A stretch of DNA of 61,807 nt from Spongiactinospora gelatinilytica (GTDB lineage Bacteria; Actinomycetota; Actinomycetes; Streptosporangiales; Streptosporangiaceae), in contig NZ_POUA01000001.1 of NCBI RefSeq assembly GCF_003236385.1, positions 1 to 61,807 on the forward strand, in the 5' to 3' direction. The position numbers and the translations under genes are program-made. Below, piece by piece: positions 18,579 to 25,993 of the stretch. The stretch's first letter is position 1. Every line of letters starts with the position of its first letter. Below the pieces are notes generated by a model, which worked only from the letters and a program-made list of their open reading frames with translations, made no database searches and was not told the DNA's origin.

Positions 18579-18670
18579 TACCGGACAGTTCCTCCAGTCA
18601 GGCTTTCAAACCCGTCCGTGTCGTTCGGGTGGGCTGTTTGGGGTGGTTGGTCTCGGGCACGCGACCAACC
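18579..18670. promoter_or_regulatory. Divergent promoter region xfp / ackA
   Basis: The 92-bp gap between phosphoketolase and acetate kinase must carry both promoters. GGTTGGTCTCGG and GCGACCAACC flank an imperfect dyad near 18649-18670 just before the ackA start. Co-control of the two genes is likely but no regulator can be named. Confidence 0.45.
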
Positions 18671-19792
18671 ATGGCAAGCTCCGATCCGGTCGTGCTCACG
18701 GTCAACGCGGGGTCCTCCAGCCTGCGGCTCAATCTGGTCCGCGGCGAGCAGGTCCTGGCCGGGCGGCACACCGAGCAGAGTCTTGACCCGGATGCGGCGC
18801 AGGAGACCGTGGCGGACTTCCTCGGCGAGGTGGGAGATCTCGACGTCGCGGCCGTCGGGCACCGGCTGGTACACGGGGGCGTCGCCGTACCGGCCCCAAT
18901 GGTGGTGGACGACGAGATCGTCGCCCAGGTCGCCGCCCGCGAAGACCTCGCGCCGCTGCACATCCCGCCCGCGCTGGCGCTGGTGGAGGCGGTACGGCGG
19001 TGCCTGCCCGACGTGCCGCACGTGCTGTGCCCGGACACCGCCTTCCACGCCGGGCTGCCGGAGTACGCGGCGACGTACCCGCTGCCCGAGGAGTGGCGCC
19101 GCCGGTACGGCCTGCGCCGGTACGGGTTCCACGGCCTGTCCTATGCCTGGGCACTGCGCCGGGCCGCCGGCCTTCTGGACCGGCCGGTGCCGGAGTTGCA
19201 AATGGTGCTCACCCACCTCGGCGGCGGGTGCTCGGTGTGCGCGGTCCGCGACGGCCGCAGCGTGGACACCTCGATGGGCTTCACCCCGCTTGAGGGCGTG
19301 CCGATGAGCAAACGGTCCGGCAGCATCGACCCCGGCATGCTGCTGTGGCTGCTCACCGGCAACCGCCTTTCGGTCAGCGAGCTGCGCGAGGGCCTGGAAC
19401 ACCGTTCGGGCCTGCTCGGACTGTCCGACGGCAGGTCGGGGGACACCCGCGACCTCGTCAAGGCCGGCGACCCGACCTCCGAACTGGCCCTCACGGTCTT
19501 CGCGCACCGGGTGAGCAGGGAGATCGCCGCGGAGGCCACCAGCCTCTCCCGGCTGGACGCCCTGGTCTTCACCGGCGAGATCGGCTGGGACCAGCCGGAG
19601 GTACGCGAGGCGGTGTGCGACCGCCTCGGCCTGCTCGGAATCGGGCGCCCGGCGATCGGCGATCCTGGGATCGACCGCGTCGTCAGCGCGCCGGACGCGG
19701 AAACGGCGGTATTGGTGATCGAGCCCCGGGAAGAGTTGCAACTCGCCCGGGAGACCCTCTCGGTGCTTTACCCAGCGGTGGGATATGTCTGA
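18671..19792 (+). CDS. ackA: Acetate kinase
   Basis: A 373-residue ASKHA-fold kinase that converts acetyl phosphate and ADP to acetate and ATP. VLTVNAGSSSLRLNL binds phosphate, GHRLVHGG, RRYGFHGLSYAWAL and the second signature LTHLGGGCSVCAVRDGRSVD carry family residues, and SMGFTPLEGVPMSKRSGSID follows. It is about 25 residues shorter than the usual 400. The loss is spread over loops, and the last signature reads VFTGEIGWDQPEVR instead of the common FT-GIGEN. The start ATG at 18671 begins MASSDPVVL; longer in-frame starts overlap the divergent gene. Confidence 0.9.
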   Translation: MASSDPVVLTVNAGSSSLRLNLVRGEQVLAGRHTEQSLDPDAAQETVADFLGEVGDLDVAAVGHRLVHGGVAVPAPMVVDDEIVAQVAAREDLAPLHIPPALALVEAVRRCLPDVPHVLCPDTAFHAGLPEYAATYPLPEEWRRRYGLRRYGFHGLSYAWALRRAAGLLDRPVPELQMVLTHLGGGCSVCAVRDGRSVDTSMGFTPLEGVPMSKRSGSIDPGMLLWLLTGNRLSVSELREGLEHRSGLLGLSDGRSGDTRDLVKAGDPTSELALTVFAHRVSREIAAEATSLSRLDALVFTGEIGWDQPEVREAVCDRLGLLGIGRPAIGDPGIDRVVSAPDAETAVLVIEPREELQLARETLSVLYPAVGYV

Positions 19793-19881
19793 CTATTTCC
19801 CGCATAGTATGCCGACCTGGGGAGCAAGCGTGTTTTCGGGTGTTGGGGGACGTCCCGGACATGCGCGAGAGGGGAAGCTTG

Positions 19882-21909
19882 ATGGGGAGAGTTCGCGGGC
19901 TGGGGCTGGGGCTCGAAGTCTTCGATCCCGCGCCGGTGGGCGTACTCGTGACGGCCGGGCCCACGCACCGGCTCGTCTACACCAACGCGGCCTACCGCGA
20001 GTACTTCGGCGACCGGAAGATCGGGGCGCCGATGTCCGAGGTGTTCCACGACCTGCCCAATCTCGGCGCGATCCACCTGTTCGACAAGGTGCTCGCGACC
20101 GGCGAACCGGCCCTCGCCAGCGACCTGCCCGTACCGGCCGACCACCCCGACCTTGACATCAGGGAACGGTACTTCACCTTCAGCCTCTCACCCATCGCCC
20201 TGCACGACGGGGAGCGCGGCGTGCTGACCGTGGGCATGGAGACCACCGCGCAGGTCGTCGCCAAGCGGCGCATCCACGAACTGTCCGAGGAACGGCTGCG
20301 CGTGCTGCGCCGCTACCGCAGCCTGGTCAACGTCGGCGTCGAGGTCGTCTGGGTGGCCACCGCCGACGGCCGGGTGGTCGACATGAGCCCCGGCTGGGAA
20401 CGGGTGATCGGCAGGTCCGCGGAGATCCTCAAACGCGGCAACTGGTCGCCGGTGATGCACCCCGAGGACGAGCCCGCCGCCGTCGCCTCCTGGCTGCGGG
20501 CGCTCGCCGAAGTACACCCGCTGTGGGAGGCCACCTTCCGGATGCGCACCCCGGCGGGCGACTACGAGCACTTCCACGCCCGGTCGGTACCGGTACGCGA
20601 GAACGGCAAAGTGGTCGAATGGGTCGGTACCGTCTCCAACGTCGAGGAACGCTGGCAGGAGAACCGGCGCAGAGAACTCCTCGAACGCGCGGGCGCGGTG
20701 GCGGGCGGCGTGTCCGGACTGGAGGACGTGGTGACCGGCCTGGGCCGCGTCATCGTCCCCGAACTCGCCGACACCTGCTCCTTCTACCTGCTGCTCGACT
20801 CGGTCGAACGTCCCGACAACGCGCCCATCGTCGCGGAACGGGTCGCCGCCGCGGTACGGGACGGGCTGCCGATACCGCCCAAAGGCGGACACGAGGTATT
20901 CGGCCCCAACGGGCCGTTCGCGCGTACCGTACGCGAGGCATCGCCGGTACGCGTACCCAACCCGCCCGGCATCCCCTCCGGCATCCTCCGCACCGCCACC
21001 GAGAAATGGGTCGCCTCGACCGGCATGCACGACGTCGTCATGCTGCCCCTGGTGGTGGACGGCGTCGTGGCCGCCGTGGTGGCCGTCGGGGTCTGCACCC
21101 CCCGCCCCGCGCTGGAGATGAGCGACGCCAAACTCATCACCCAGATCCTCGACCACGCGCACGGCCCGCTCAGCAACGTCATCCGCTTCCAGCGCACCCA
21201 GCGCATGGCGCTCGCCCTGCAACGCAGCCTGCTCGCCGACCCGCCCCAGGTGGCGGGCCTGGAGATCGCCGCCCGATACCGGGCCAGCCCGGCCGCGGCC
21301 GAGGTCGGCGGGGACTGGTACGACTCGTTCGTACTCCCCGATGGGGCCCTCGTCCTCACCATCGGCGACGTCGCCGGGCACGACCTCCCCGCCGCCGTCA
21401 CCATGAGCCAGCTTCGCAACATGCTGCGCGGCCTGGTGGTGGACCGCAAGGAACCGCCGGGCGACATCCTGCGCCGCCTGGACACCACCATGGAGAGCCT
21501 GCACACGGTCGGCACGGCGAGCTGCGTACTGGCCCGCGTCGAACAGATCCCCGACGGCTGGCGGCTCAACTACTCCGCCGCCGGCCACCCGCCGCCGCTC
21601 CTGATCACGGCCGCCGGCACCGGCCGCTACCTGGAGGAGGCGCACAGCGCGCTGCTCGGCATCGGCCTGGACGAACAACGGCCCAGCGCCTTCACGCAGC
21701 TCGAACCCGGGGACACGCTGCTGCTCTACACCGACGGCCTGATCGAACGGCCGGGCGAACACCTCGACGTGGGCCTCGCCCGCCTATGCGACCACGCCAC
21801 CGCCCTGGCCACGGAACCGCTGGACGCCTTCTGCGAAGAACTCGTCACGGGCCTCCCCACCACCGGCAAAGACGACATCGCCGCCATCGCCCTCCGCCTG
21901 CCGTGCTGA
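19882..21909 (+). CDS. PAS-GAF SpoIIE-type serine phosphatase (PP2C)
   Basis: A 675-residue signalling phosphatase with a PAS-like sensor at about 10-115, a second PAS domain with PAC-like tail at about 145-260, a GAF-like domain at about 275-430, and a SpoIIE/RsbU PP2C domain at about 455-675. Metal-binding acidic motifs are AEVGGDWYDSF and TIGDVAGHDLPAA, with LLLYTDGLIE near the end. Such proteins dephosphorylate anti-anti-sigma factors. No sigma-factor regulator is adjacent, so the partner is unknown. The start at ATG 19882 has GAGAGGGGAA upstream; ATG 19861 is possible. No membrane segment is seen. Confidence 0.88.
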   Translation: MGRVRGLGLGLEVFDPAPVGVLVTAGPTHRLVYTNAAYREYFGDRKIGAPMSEVFHDLPNLGAIHLFDKVLATGEPALASDLPVPADHPDLDIRERYFTFSLSPIALHDGERGVLTVGMETTAQVVAKRRIHELSEERLRVLRRYRSLVNVGVEVVWVATADGRVVDMSPGWERVIGRSAEILKRGNWSPVMHPEDEPAAVASWLRALAEVHPLWEATFRMRTPAGDYEHFHARSVPVRENGKVVEWVGTVSNVEERWQENRRRELLERAGAVAGGVSGLEDVVTGLGRVIVPELADTCSFYLLLDSVERPDNAPIVAERVAAAVRDGLPIPPKGGHEVFGPNGPFARTVREASPVRVPNPPGIPSGILRTATEKWVASTGMHDVVMLPLVVDGVVAAVVAVGVCTPRPALEMSDAKLITQILDHAHGPLSNVIRFQRTQRMALALQRSLLADPPQVAGLEIAARYRASPAAAEVGGDWYDSFVLPDGALVLTIGDVAGHDLPAAVTMSQLRNMLRGLVVDRKEPPGDILRRLDTTMESLHTVGTASCVLARVEQIPDGWRLNYSAAGHPPPLLITAAGTGRYLEEAHSALLGIGLDEQRPSAFTQLEPGDTLLLYTDGLIERPGEHLDVGLARLCDHATALATEPLDAFCEELVTGLPTTGKDDIAAIALRLPC

Positions 21910-21911
21910 AT

Positions 21912-22108
21912 TGCGCTCGCTCCGCTCGCGCCCCCGCCTCCGGCGGGCGGGCAAGGACCGCCTCCGGCGGAGTAGACGCGCTACCGCGCCAGGGGCCCCG
22001 CCTTCGGCGGGTGGAACTCGCTACCGCGAGCCTAAGAACCCCGCCTTCGGCGGGAAATGGACCTCGCTGGCGCTCGGCCTGTTTTTCCAGGCCCGGGCTT
22101 CGCCCGGG
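21912..22108. repeat. Cluster of short GC-rich hairpin repeats after the phosphatase gene
   Basis: About nine small inverted repeats follow one another: CCGCCTCCGGCGG, CCCCGCCTTCGGCGGG (twice), CGCTACCGCG, CTCGCTACCGCGAG and CCCGGGC-TTC-GCCCGGG at 22092-22108. They lie directly after the phosphatase stop and can act as its terminator. A similar set occurs at 35885-35962, so these look like a dispersed extragenic repeat family. Confidence 0.7.
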
Positions 22109-22122
22109 CGTACGGCAGGCCC

Positions 22123-22208
22123 CCTCTCGCCGCCCACCGTTCTCAGTTACGCCCCGGTCCGGCATCTCGCATGAGCCGTGGTACTTCGCCGTTCCAGCAC
22201 CGGCTGAA
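22123..22208. repeat. ~87-bp direct repeat, copy A
   Basis: The stretch from CCTCTCGCCGCCC through TCGCATGAGCCGTGGTAC to CCAGCACCGGCTGAA recurs at 23238-23325 in the same orientation with about 85 percent identity by eye. The two copies bracket the Lsr2-like fragment and the vapBC module. Confidence 0.75.
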
Positions 22209-22299
22209 CCCGCCTCCTCGCCGCCTAGTCCTCTCCCGCCGTCGCCCACTCCCTCTCCCCTTCCTAGGTACCGTCTGCTCTCCCGCACCCTTTCCCGCC

Positions 22300-22433
22300 A
22301 AGGACGTCGACAGAGGTCGTATGGTCAAGCGGACCAGCAGCCGACCGTCTCGCATGTACGCGCGTGGGCTCGGGAACAAGGGTTCCGAATCGCTGCCCGC
22401 GGCAGGCTCCGGCCCGAGATCTGGGAAGCCTGA
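22300..22433 (+). pseudogene. Fragment of an Lsr2-like DNA-binding domain
   Basis: The frame ending with TGA at 22433 reads SHVRAWAREQGFRIAARGRL followed by a short helix RPEIWEA. This matches the C-terminal AT-groove-binding domain of Lsr2, including the RGR motif, which also closes the intact Lsr2 at 45120. No ATG, GTG or TTG start is found nearby in that frame, and the dimerisation half is missing. It is most likely the tail of a lost lsr2 paralogue. Confidence 0.55.
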
Positions 22434-22509
22434 CATGCCGCCGTCGGCACTATGTCTAAGAAGAACCCGTGGCCCGGTTCGACAGAACGTTGTGACGCGG
22501 ACGGATGTC

Positions 22510-22525
22510 ACTCGTTGCAACGAGT
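22510..22525. promoter_or_regulatory. Perfect 16-bp palindrome upstream of vapB
   Basis: ACTCGTTGCAACGAGT is a perfect palindrome 67 bp before the antitoxin start. VapB/VapBC complexes usually bind such palindromes in their own promoter, so this is a likely autoregulatory operator. Confidence 0.55.
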
Positions 22526-22591
22526 CCGGTTCGGCTACCGGCTACGCTAGAAGGGCAACTCAGGTGACGCGACCGAAGGAGTCGAGCGACG

Positions 22592-22837
22592 GTGGGCGTG
22601 GACCTCGAACACGAACCCATTCATGACCTCGCGCGCCGGGTAATCCGGTTGGCCGAGGAGACTCAGCACGCCGCTCAAGTGCTCGAACGCCGTCTGGAAG
22701 CGCTGGAGCGCCGCACCGGCACCGCCGGCAGGGCCGAACGCATCCTGAGCATTGCCGCCGACATGCGAACCCACCTGGGTCAGGACCGGCTCTCCGTTGA
22801 AGACCTGTACGACTCGGACACCGGCCTTCCCGCGTGA
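22592..22837 (+). CDS. vapB: VapB-type antitoxin (Rv0623-like)
   Basis: An 81-residue antitoxin candidate. The C-terminal half, AGRAERILSIAADMRTHLGQ then LSVEDLYDSDTGLPA, matches the Rv0623/VapB C-terminal region that plugs a VapC PIN toxin. The N-terminus is a charged, possibly coiled helix rather than a clear ribbon-helix-helix. GAAGGAG lies about 10 bases before GTG 22592; GTG 22598 is an alternative. The stop overlaps the vapC start as GTGA, the classic antitoxin-toxin coupling. The reading frame is intact, unlike the toxin. Confidence 0.75.
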   Translation: MGVDLEHEPIHDLARRVIRLAEETQHAAQVLERRLEALERRTGTAGRAERILSIAADMRTHLGQDRLSVEDLYDSDTGLPA

Positions 22838-23225
22838 TCGTCGATTCCAGCGCCCATCATCGCCGTCATCAACGGTGAGCCCGAGGCTGCCCAATTCGCC
22901 GACGCCATCGCCGCAACCGCGTGCCGTATCTCGGCTGTCAACTATGTCGAAGCGGCAATCGTGGCAGACAACCGCGGCGAGGCCATGCGCAACGCCTTCG
23001 ACACGCTCATCAACGAGATGGGCCTCGTCATTGAGCCCGTAACACCCAAATCAGGCCGGGATCGCGCGGCGGGCCTACCAGACCTACGGCAAGGGCAACG
23101 CCGCCAAGGCCGGACTCAACATGGGTGACTGCTTCGCCTACGCCCTCGCCAAGGACCTTGACCAGCCACTGCTCTTCAAAGGCGAGGACTTCCCACACAC
23201 CGACATCACCCCCGCACAGCCTTAA
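22834..23225 (+). pseudogene. vapC: VapC-type PIN-domain toxin broken by two +1 frameshifts
   Basis: The gene starts at GTG 22834 with MIVDSSA, the PIN N-terminal motif with its first catalytic Asp. An extra C in the CCC run at 22853-22855 shifts the frame. The continuation IIAVINGEPEAAQFADAI carries on in the next frame. An extra T at 23051 restores a third frame that reads ARRAYQTYGKGNAAKAGLNM then GDCFAYALAKDLDQPLLFKG and stops at 23225. Removing both bases gives a full 129-residue VapC with the acidic residues in place. As written, no active toxin can be made. Two separate single-base insertions could be real decay or sequencing errors. Confidence 0.8.
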
Positions 23226-23237
23226 CGGTTGACGAAT

Positions 23238-23325
23238 CCTCTCGCCGCCCGCCGTCCTCAGTGGCGGCCCGGTGTCCGGCATTTCGCATGAGCCGTGGTA
23301 CCTCGCCGTTCCAGCACCACCTGAA
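23238..23325. repeat. ~87-bp direct repeat, copy B
   Basis: Second copy of the repeat at 22123-22208, beginning CCTCTCGCCGCCC and ending CCAGCACCACCTGAA. It starts 12 bp after the vapC stop. No terminal inverted repeats or transposase accompany it. Confidence 0.75.
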
Positions 23326-23346
23326 GCGATCCTTTCCTGCCGCCCG

Positions 23347-23380
23347 CCCATCCCCCACCGCCCTCCTGGGAGGGGATGGG
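23347..23380. terminator. Hairpin between convergent vapC remnant and secreted-protein gene
   Basis: CCCATCCCC at 23347-23355 pairs with GGGGATGGG at 23372-23380, with an inner CCCTCC/GGAGGG stem. It lies between two convergent genes and could end transcription from both sides. There is no U-tract, as usual for this GC content. Confidence 0.5.
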
Positions 23381-23448
23381 GGTGTGCGGTCCAAGGTGCC
23401 ATGGACACCGGGCCAGGACGAAGTGCTCTGTGAGCGGGGGGCCGGGTT

Positions 23449-23904
23449 CTAGCAGCCTGGCATCACGGCCAGCAGGCGGGTCCGCATCGCGTGGTGGTAC
23501 TTCTTCCTGCCCTGGGTTCCGCCGTTGGTGGTGAGGCACCTGGTCCAGCGCTTCGGCCCCTGGAATCGGCGCTTGGTCCTGAAGAACAGCTTTACCCCCA
23601 CCCGTACCGAGCAGTGGTTGTTGAAGTACACCGTCGTGGACTTGTGGTTCTCGCCGATGCCCCACGACAAGTTGACGGACTTCGACCTGGGCTTCGGGCA
23701 GCGAACGGAGTCCCTCATGACGATGTCCCTCAGGGCGTTCTTCGCCGGGGTCGCGCTCTGGTGCTCGGGGGCCACGGCGGCGACGGACGGCCCGCTCCGG
23801 ACGGCGACGGACCCGCGTTCACCTGCGATGGCCTGGGCATCGACGGACGATACGACCAGGGCCGCCGAGGTCACCGCGACCATGATCAACGAGCGTTTGC
23901 GCAC
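23449..23904 (-). CDS. Secreted protein of unknown function
   Basis: A 151-residue protein with a Sec signal peptide: VRKRSL, a hydrophobic run MVAVTSAALVVSS, then DAQA as a likely cleavage site near residue 21. The mature part is basic, with four cysteines (VRCPKP, NNHCSVRV, RWTRCLTT and the C-terminal Cys) and beta-rich segments such as STTVYFNNH. I recognise no family. The start at GTG 23904 is chosen because GGAAG lies about 4 bases upstream and it removes an atypical N-terminal extension. It lies alone in a decayed region. Confidence 0.6.
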   Translation of the reverse strand: MRKRSLIMVAVTSAALVVSSVDAQAIAGERGSVAVRSGPSVAAVAPEHQSATPAKNALRDIVMRDSVRCPKPRSKSVNLSWGIGENHKSTTVYFNNHCSVRVGVKLFFRTKRRFQGPKRWTRCLTTNGGTQGRKKYHHAMRTRLLAVMPGC

Positions 23905-24043
23905 TTTGCTTCCAGCCCCTTCCGTAGGCGATGGCCAGATCGTTTCCGGCCTCGGCCACAAGATGGACAAAGGCGCGCCCGATGTGACATGCCCGGCACG
24001 CGGCTGCGCGACCTGCCTGGGAAGCTGTCATTACAGATGGTCA

Positions 24044-24049
24044 TATAAT
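24044..24049 (+). promoter_or_regulatory. Possible -10 box (TATAAT) before the zinc-ribbon regulator remnant
   Basis: TATAAT stands in an AT-rich patch unusual for this DNA, inside an inverted repeat TCATTA (24028-24033) / TAATGA (24046-24051). It lies about 70 bp before the remnant gene at 24118. No good -35 box is seen. Confidence 0.4.
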
Positions 24050-24117
24050 GATAACGGTGAGTGCGCTAGCGTGCGGCGGGACCGTTGGTGGGAATGAGGC
24101 GCGCGGGAAGGGGATCG

Positions 24118-24356
24118 ATGGCCCGAGGTGAGCGGTTGTGTCCGGCGTGCAAGTTACGCTGCTGAACCGTTACAACAATGATCGTCTATGCGCGCCGTGT
24201 ACCAAGGCCGTGAAGCCGGGTGGTGTCAACGCTCCCGAATGGCTGTGGGACTCGCTTCCGATGCGCCGCGCCCTTGCCGATCACGAGCCGGGTACGTTCG
24301 TGACGATTCCTCCGGGGCGTGGCGGGCGGCGACGTCGGCCGCGTGGGCGGCGGTGA
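24118..24356 (+). pseudogene. Frameshifted, truncated zinc-ribbon / HTH regulator
   Basis: ATG 24118, with GGGAAGGGG upstream, opens MARGERLCPACK, then hits a stop after a frameshift near 24155. The +1 frame continues VTLLNRYNNDRLCAPCTKAV and PEWLWDSLPMRRALADHEPG. The two CxxC pairs split across the shift look like the N-terminal zinc ribbon of a family of actinobacterial HTH regulators. Their HTH and C-terminal domains are missing, because unrelated low-complexity Arg-rich codons follow from about 24310. The call is by resemblance to such proteins, not a certain family. Confidence 0.55.
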
Positions 24357-24429
24357 TGCCGTACATCACGACGTGGCTGCCGCCCGGGGTGATGATCTCG
24401 GCGAAGTGGCCGTCTTCTTGCGGTGGCAT
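24226..24429 (-). CDS. Possible small protein, unknown function
   Basis: A 67-residue reading frame starting MPPQEDGHFAEIITPGGSHV with AAGGAG 9 bases before ATG 24429. The first 40 residues look like a genuine compact protein, but its 3' part overlaps the regulator remnant on the other strand and turns Arg- and Ser-rich. It may be a small gene truncated at the junction with that remnant. Weakly supported. Confidence 0.3.
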   Translation of the reverse strand: MPPQEDGHFAEIITPGGSHVVMYGITAAHAADVAARHAPEESSRTYPARDRQGRGASEASPTAIRER

Positions 24430-24451
24430 CACGGCGGCTCCTTGGGAGGGG

Positions 24452-25453
24452 CTACTCAAGGTGATCGGCGGTTCGACGTTGCGCACCCACTTTGCTCAAG
24501 GCGATGAGGTAGACGGCGATGAAGATGGCGCCGGAGACGGCTCTGAAGGTGTCGGCCACCAGGAGACCATTCAGTAGCACGGTCACCGCGGCCTGGGCCG
24601 TGCCGATGCCGAGGACGAAGGCCGCCGCGGTCGTCGGGCGGATCTCGTGGCGGCGGGAGATCAGCCACAGGCCCACCGTCACCGCGGCCACTGTGTAGAG
24701 GGCAGCGATCGGCCAGGGGGGCCGGACGATGGACACGAGCAGTTCGGTCCCGACGAACCAGGCCGCGTAAAGGGCCGCTCCGGCGGCGAAGGGCTTCCAC
24801 AAAGCAGGGCGTCGGTCCGAGGTGATGTAGGACGGGCGTGGGAGCCGGTCGGCCAGCAGGTACGCCAGTACTCCGATACCGAGCACGATCGCGGCCTGGA
24901 GTGCGAACACGCCGCTTTCCTGGACGGTTCGGTTCTCGCCCCAGAGGACGAAACGGGCCACGGCAAGGCCGCCGGTGACGATTGCCAGCGCCCAGGTCGC
25001 CTTCTTCGGCAGCCATGGCCTTCCCGCCTGGCCCGGGAACAGGAGATCGATCAGGACCACCGGCGTGACCAGGGAGAAGACCCCGTGCCAGGGCAGGATG
25101 AAAAGCGTCCAAGGGATGCGCAGCCCGGCCACCAGCCCGTAGGAATCGTAGGCCGGGTTCGCCGGATCGAGTGGATGGTAGAGGGTTTCGGAGATCAGGC
25201 CCTCGTTGAACAGGCCGTAAATGATGCCCAGACCCCACAGCCCGAGCAGCCCCACCCTTCTGTGGGCCGCCAGTTCGCGCAGCACCAGGATCGGCAGGCC
25301 GTACACGAAAATGGTGAAGGGCAGGAAGATCCCCGGCTGGAAGTAGTCGGAAGCCGGCATGGAACCGCTGAAGACCTCCGCCAGTAGCGGTGATACCAGC
25401 ATGAGCAGCAGGATCGGCTTCCAGTTTCGACGTAGCGCGTTCAAGGTGAGCAC
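24452..25453 (-). CDS. Polytopic membrane protein of unknown function
   Basis: A 333-residue integral membrane protein with about nine hydrophobic segments, starting NWKPILLLMLVSPLLAEVFSG. Conserved-looking features are the charged motif ISETLYHPLDPANPAYDSYG in a loop after the third segment and IPWTLFILPWHGVFS. It resembles uncharacterised actinobacterial membrane proteins sometimes grouped with CPBP-like proteases, but the protease motifs are not seen. The start is GTG 25453, or TTG 25444 with AAGGAG at good spacing. It stands alone between remnants. Confidence 0.65.
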   Translation of the reverse strand: MLTLNALRRNWKPILLLMLVSPLLAEVFSGSMPASDYFQPGIFLPFTIFVYGLPILVLRELAAHRRVGLLGLWGLGIIYGLFNEGLISETLYHPLDPANPAYDSYGLVAGLRIPWTLFILPWHGVFSLVTPVVLIDLLFPGQAGRPWLPKKATWALAIVTGGLAVARFVLWGENRTVQESGVFALQAAIVLGIGVLAYLLADRLPRPSYITSDRRPALWKPFAAGAALYAAWFVGTELLVSIVRPPWPIAALYTVAAVTVGLWLISRRHEIRPTTAAAFVLGIGTAQAAVTVLLNGLLVADTFRAVSGAIFIAVYLIALSKVGAQRRTADHLE

Positions 25454-25559
25454 TTCTCCTTTCCCGCTGCCCGACGCTAGAGAAGTGCTCCCCGGGACAG
25501 GACCGCCAAAGGATCTCCCTTTTCCAGGGAGACCCCCGACGAAAGTCGCACGACCCCGC

Positions 25560-25690
25560 CTAGCAGAACGCCTCGGCGACGGCGAGGCTGCCCTCGATGA
25601 CCGCCTGGCCGTCGATGAGTATCCGGTCGATGGTCACCTCGCCGGCGCAGTGGGCCGCGAACGTGGTGTAGTGGTCGGCGACCTCCAGTC
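25560..25690 (-). pseudogene. C-terminal remnant of an unknown protein
   Basis: About 42 codons ending at TAG 25560-25562 read EVADHYTTFAAHCAGEVTID then RILIDGQAVIEGSLAVAEAF. The codon use and the protein-like text suggest a real former gene, perhaps an NTF2/SnoaL-type fold, but I cannot name it. It directly abuts the next remnant in a different frame. Confidence 0.4.
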
Positions 25691-25713
25691 GACATGCTGG
25701 GCGTACGGGTCAC

Positions 25714-25862
25714 CGCCCCCGGATACCTCCGCTGGTACGCGGCCGGGCGCAGCGGGGAACCGGCGCTGGTCAGGGCGGCCACGCCGAGCACGAGCATGGC
25801 GTAGCCGCCGCCGAACCAGCCGACGCTGACGCGGACGTGCAGCACCAGCAGGAACTTGCGTA
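25714..25862 (-). pseudogene. N-terminal remnant of a DUF2269-like membrane protein
   Basis: The frame reads VRKFLLVLHVRVSVGWFGGG then YAMLVLGVAALTS, the first transmembrane helix pair of DUF2269-type proteins. It then degenerates before the expected remaining helices. No start codon with a ribosome site is present. Confidence 0.45.
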
Positions 25863-25993
25863 CGCGGGGCCGGACCCGCCGGCGGGGGTGATGTGGGTAC
25901 CGGTACCGGTCAACTCGGGGTGCCCTTCCCATCGACGGTCTGTCGTCCGGCGACGGCGTACCCGGTGATCACCCCCCGCTCTCCTCGGCTCAC

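Larger units (their letters stand above)
25454..25993. other. 540-bp stretch without an intact gene
   Basis: It holds the leader of the membrane-protein gene and two minus-strand coding remnants annotated separately (25714-25862 and 25560-25690). No complete reading frame with a ribosome site was found. Confidence 0.6.

Noticed and set aside
16317-19307. Long plus-strand frames opposite phosphoketolase
   Set aside because: Shadow frames rich in Arg, Gly and Val; phosphoketolase is unmistakable.
19345-19881. N-terminal extension of the phosphatase to 19345
   Set aside because: It overlaps the acetate kinase gene in another frame and reads as Arg/Pro-rich shadow; a good ribosome site exists at 19882.
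22123-23325. Insertion sequence or transposon bounded by the direct repeats
   Set aside because: No transposase, terminal inverted repeats or short target duplication seen; repeats are too long and diverged for a fresh target-site duplication.
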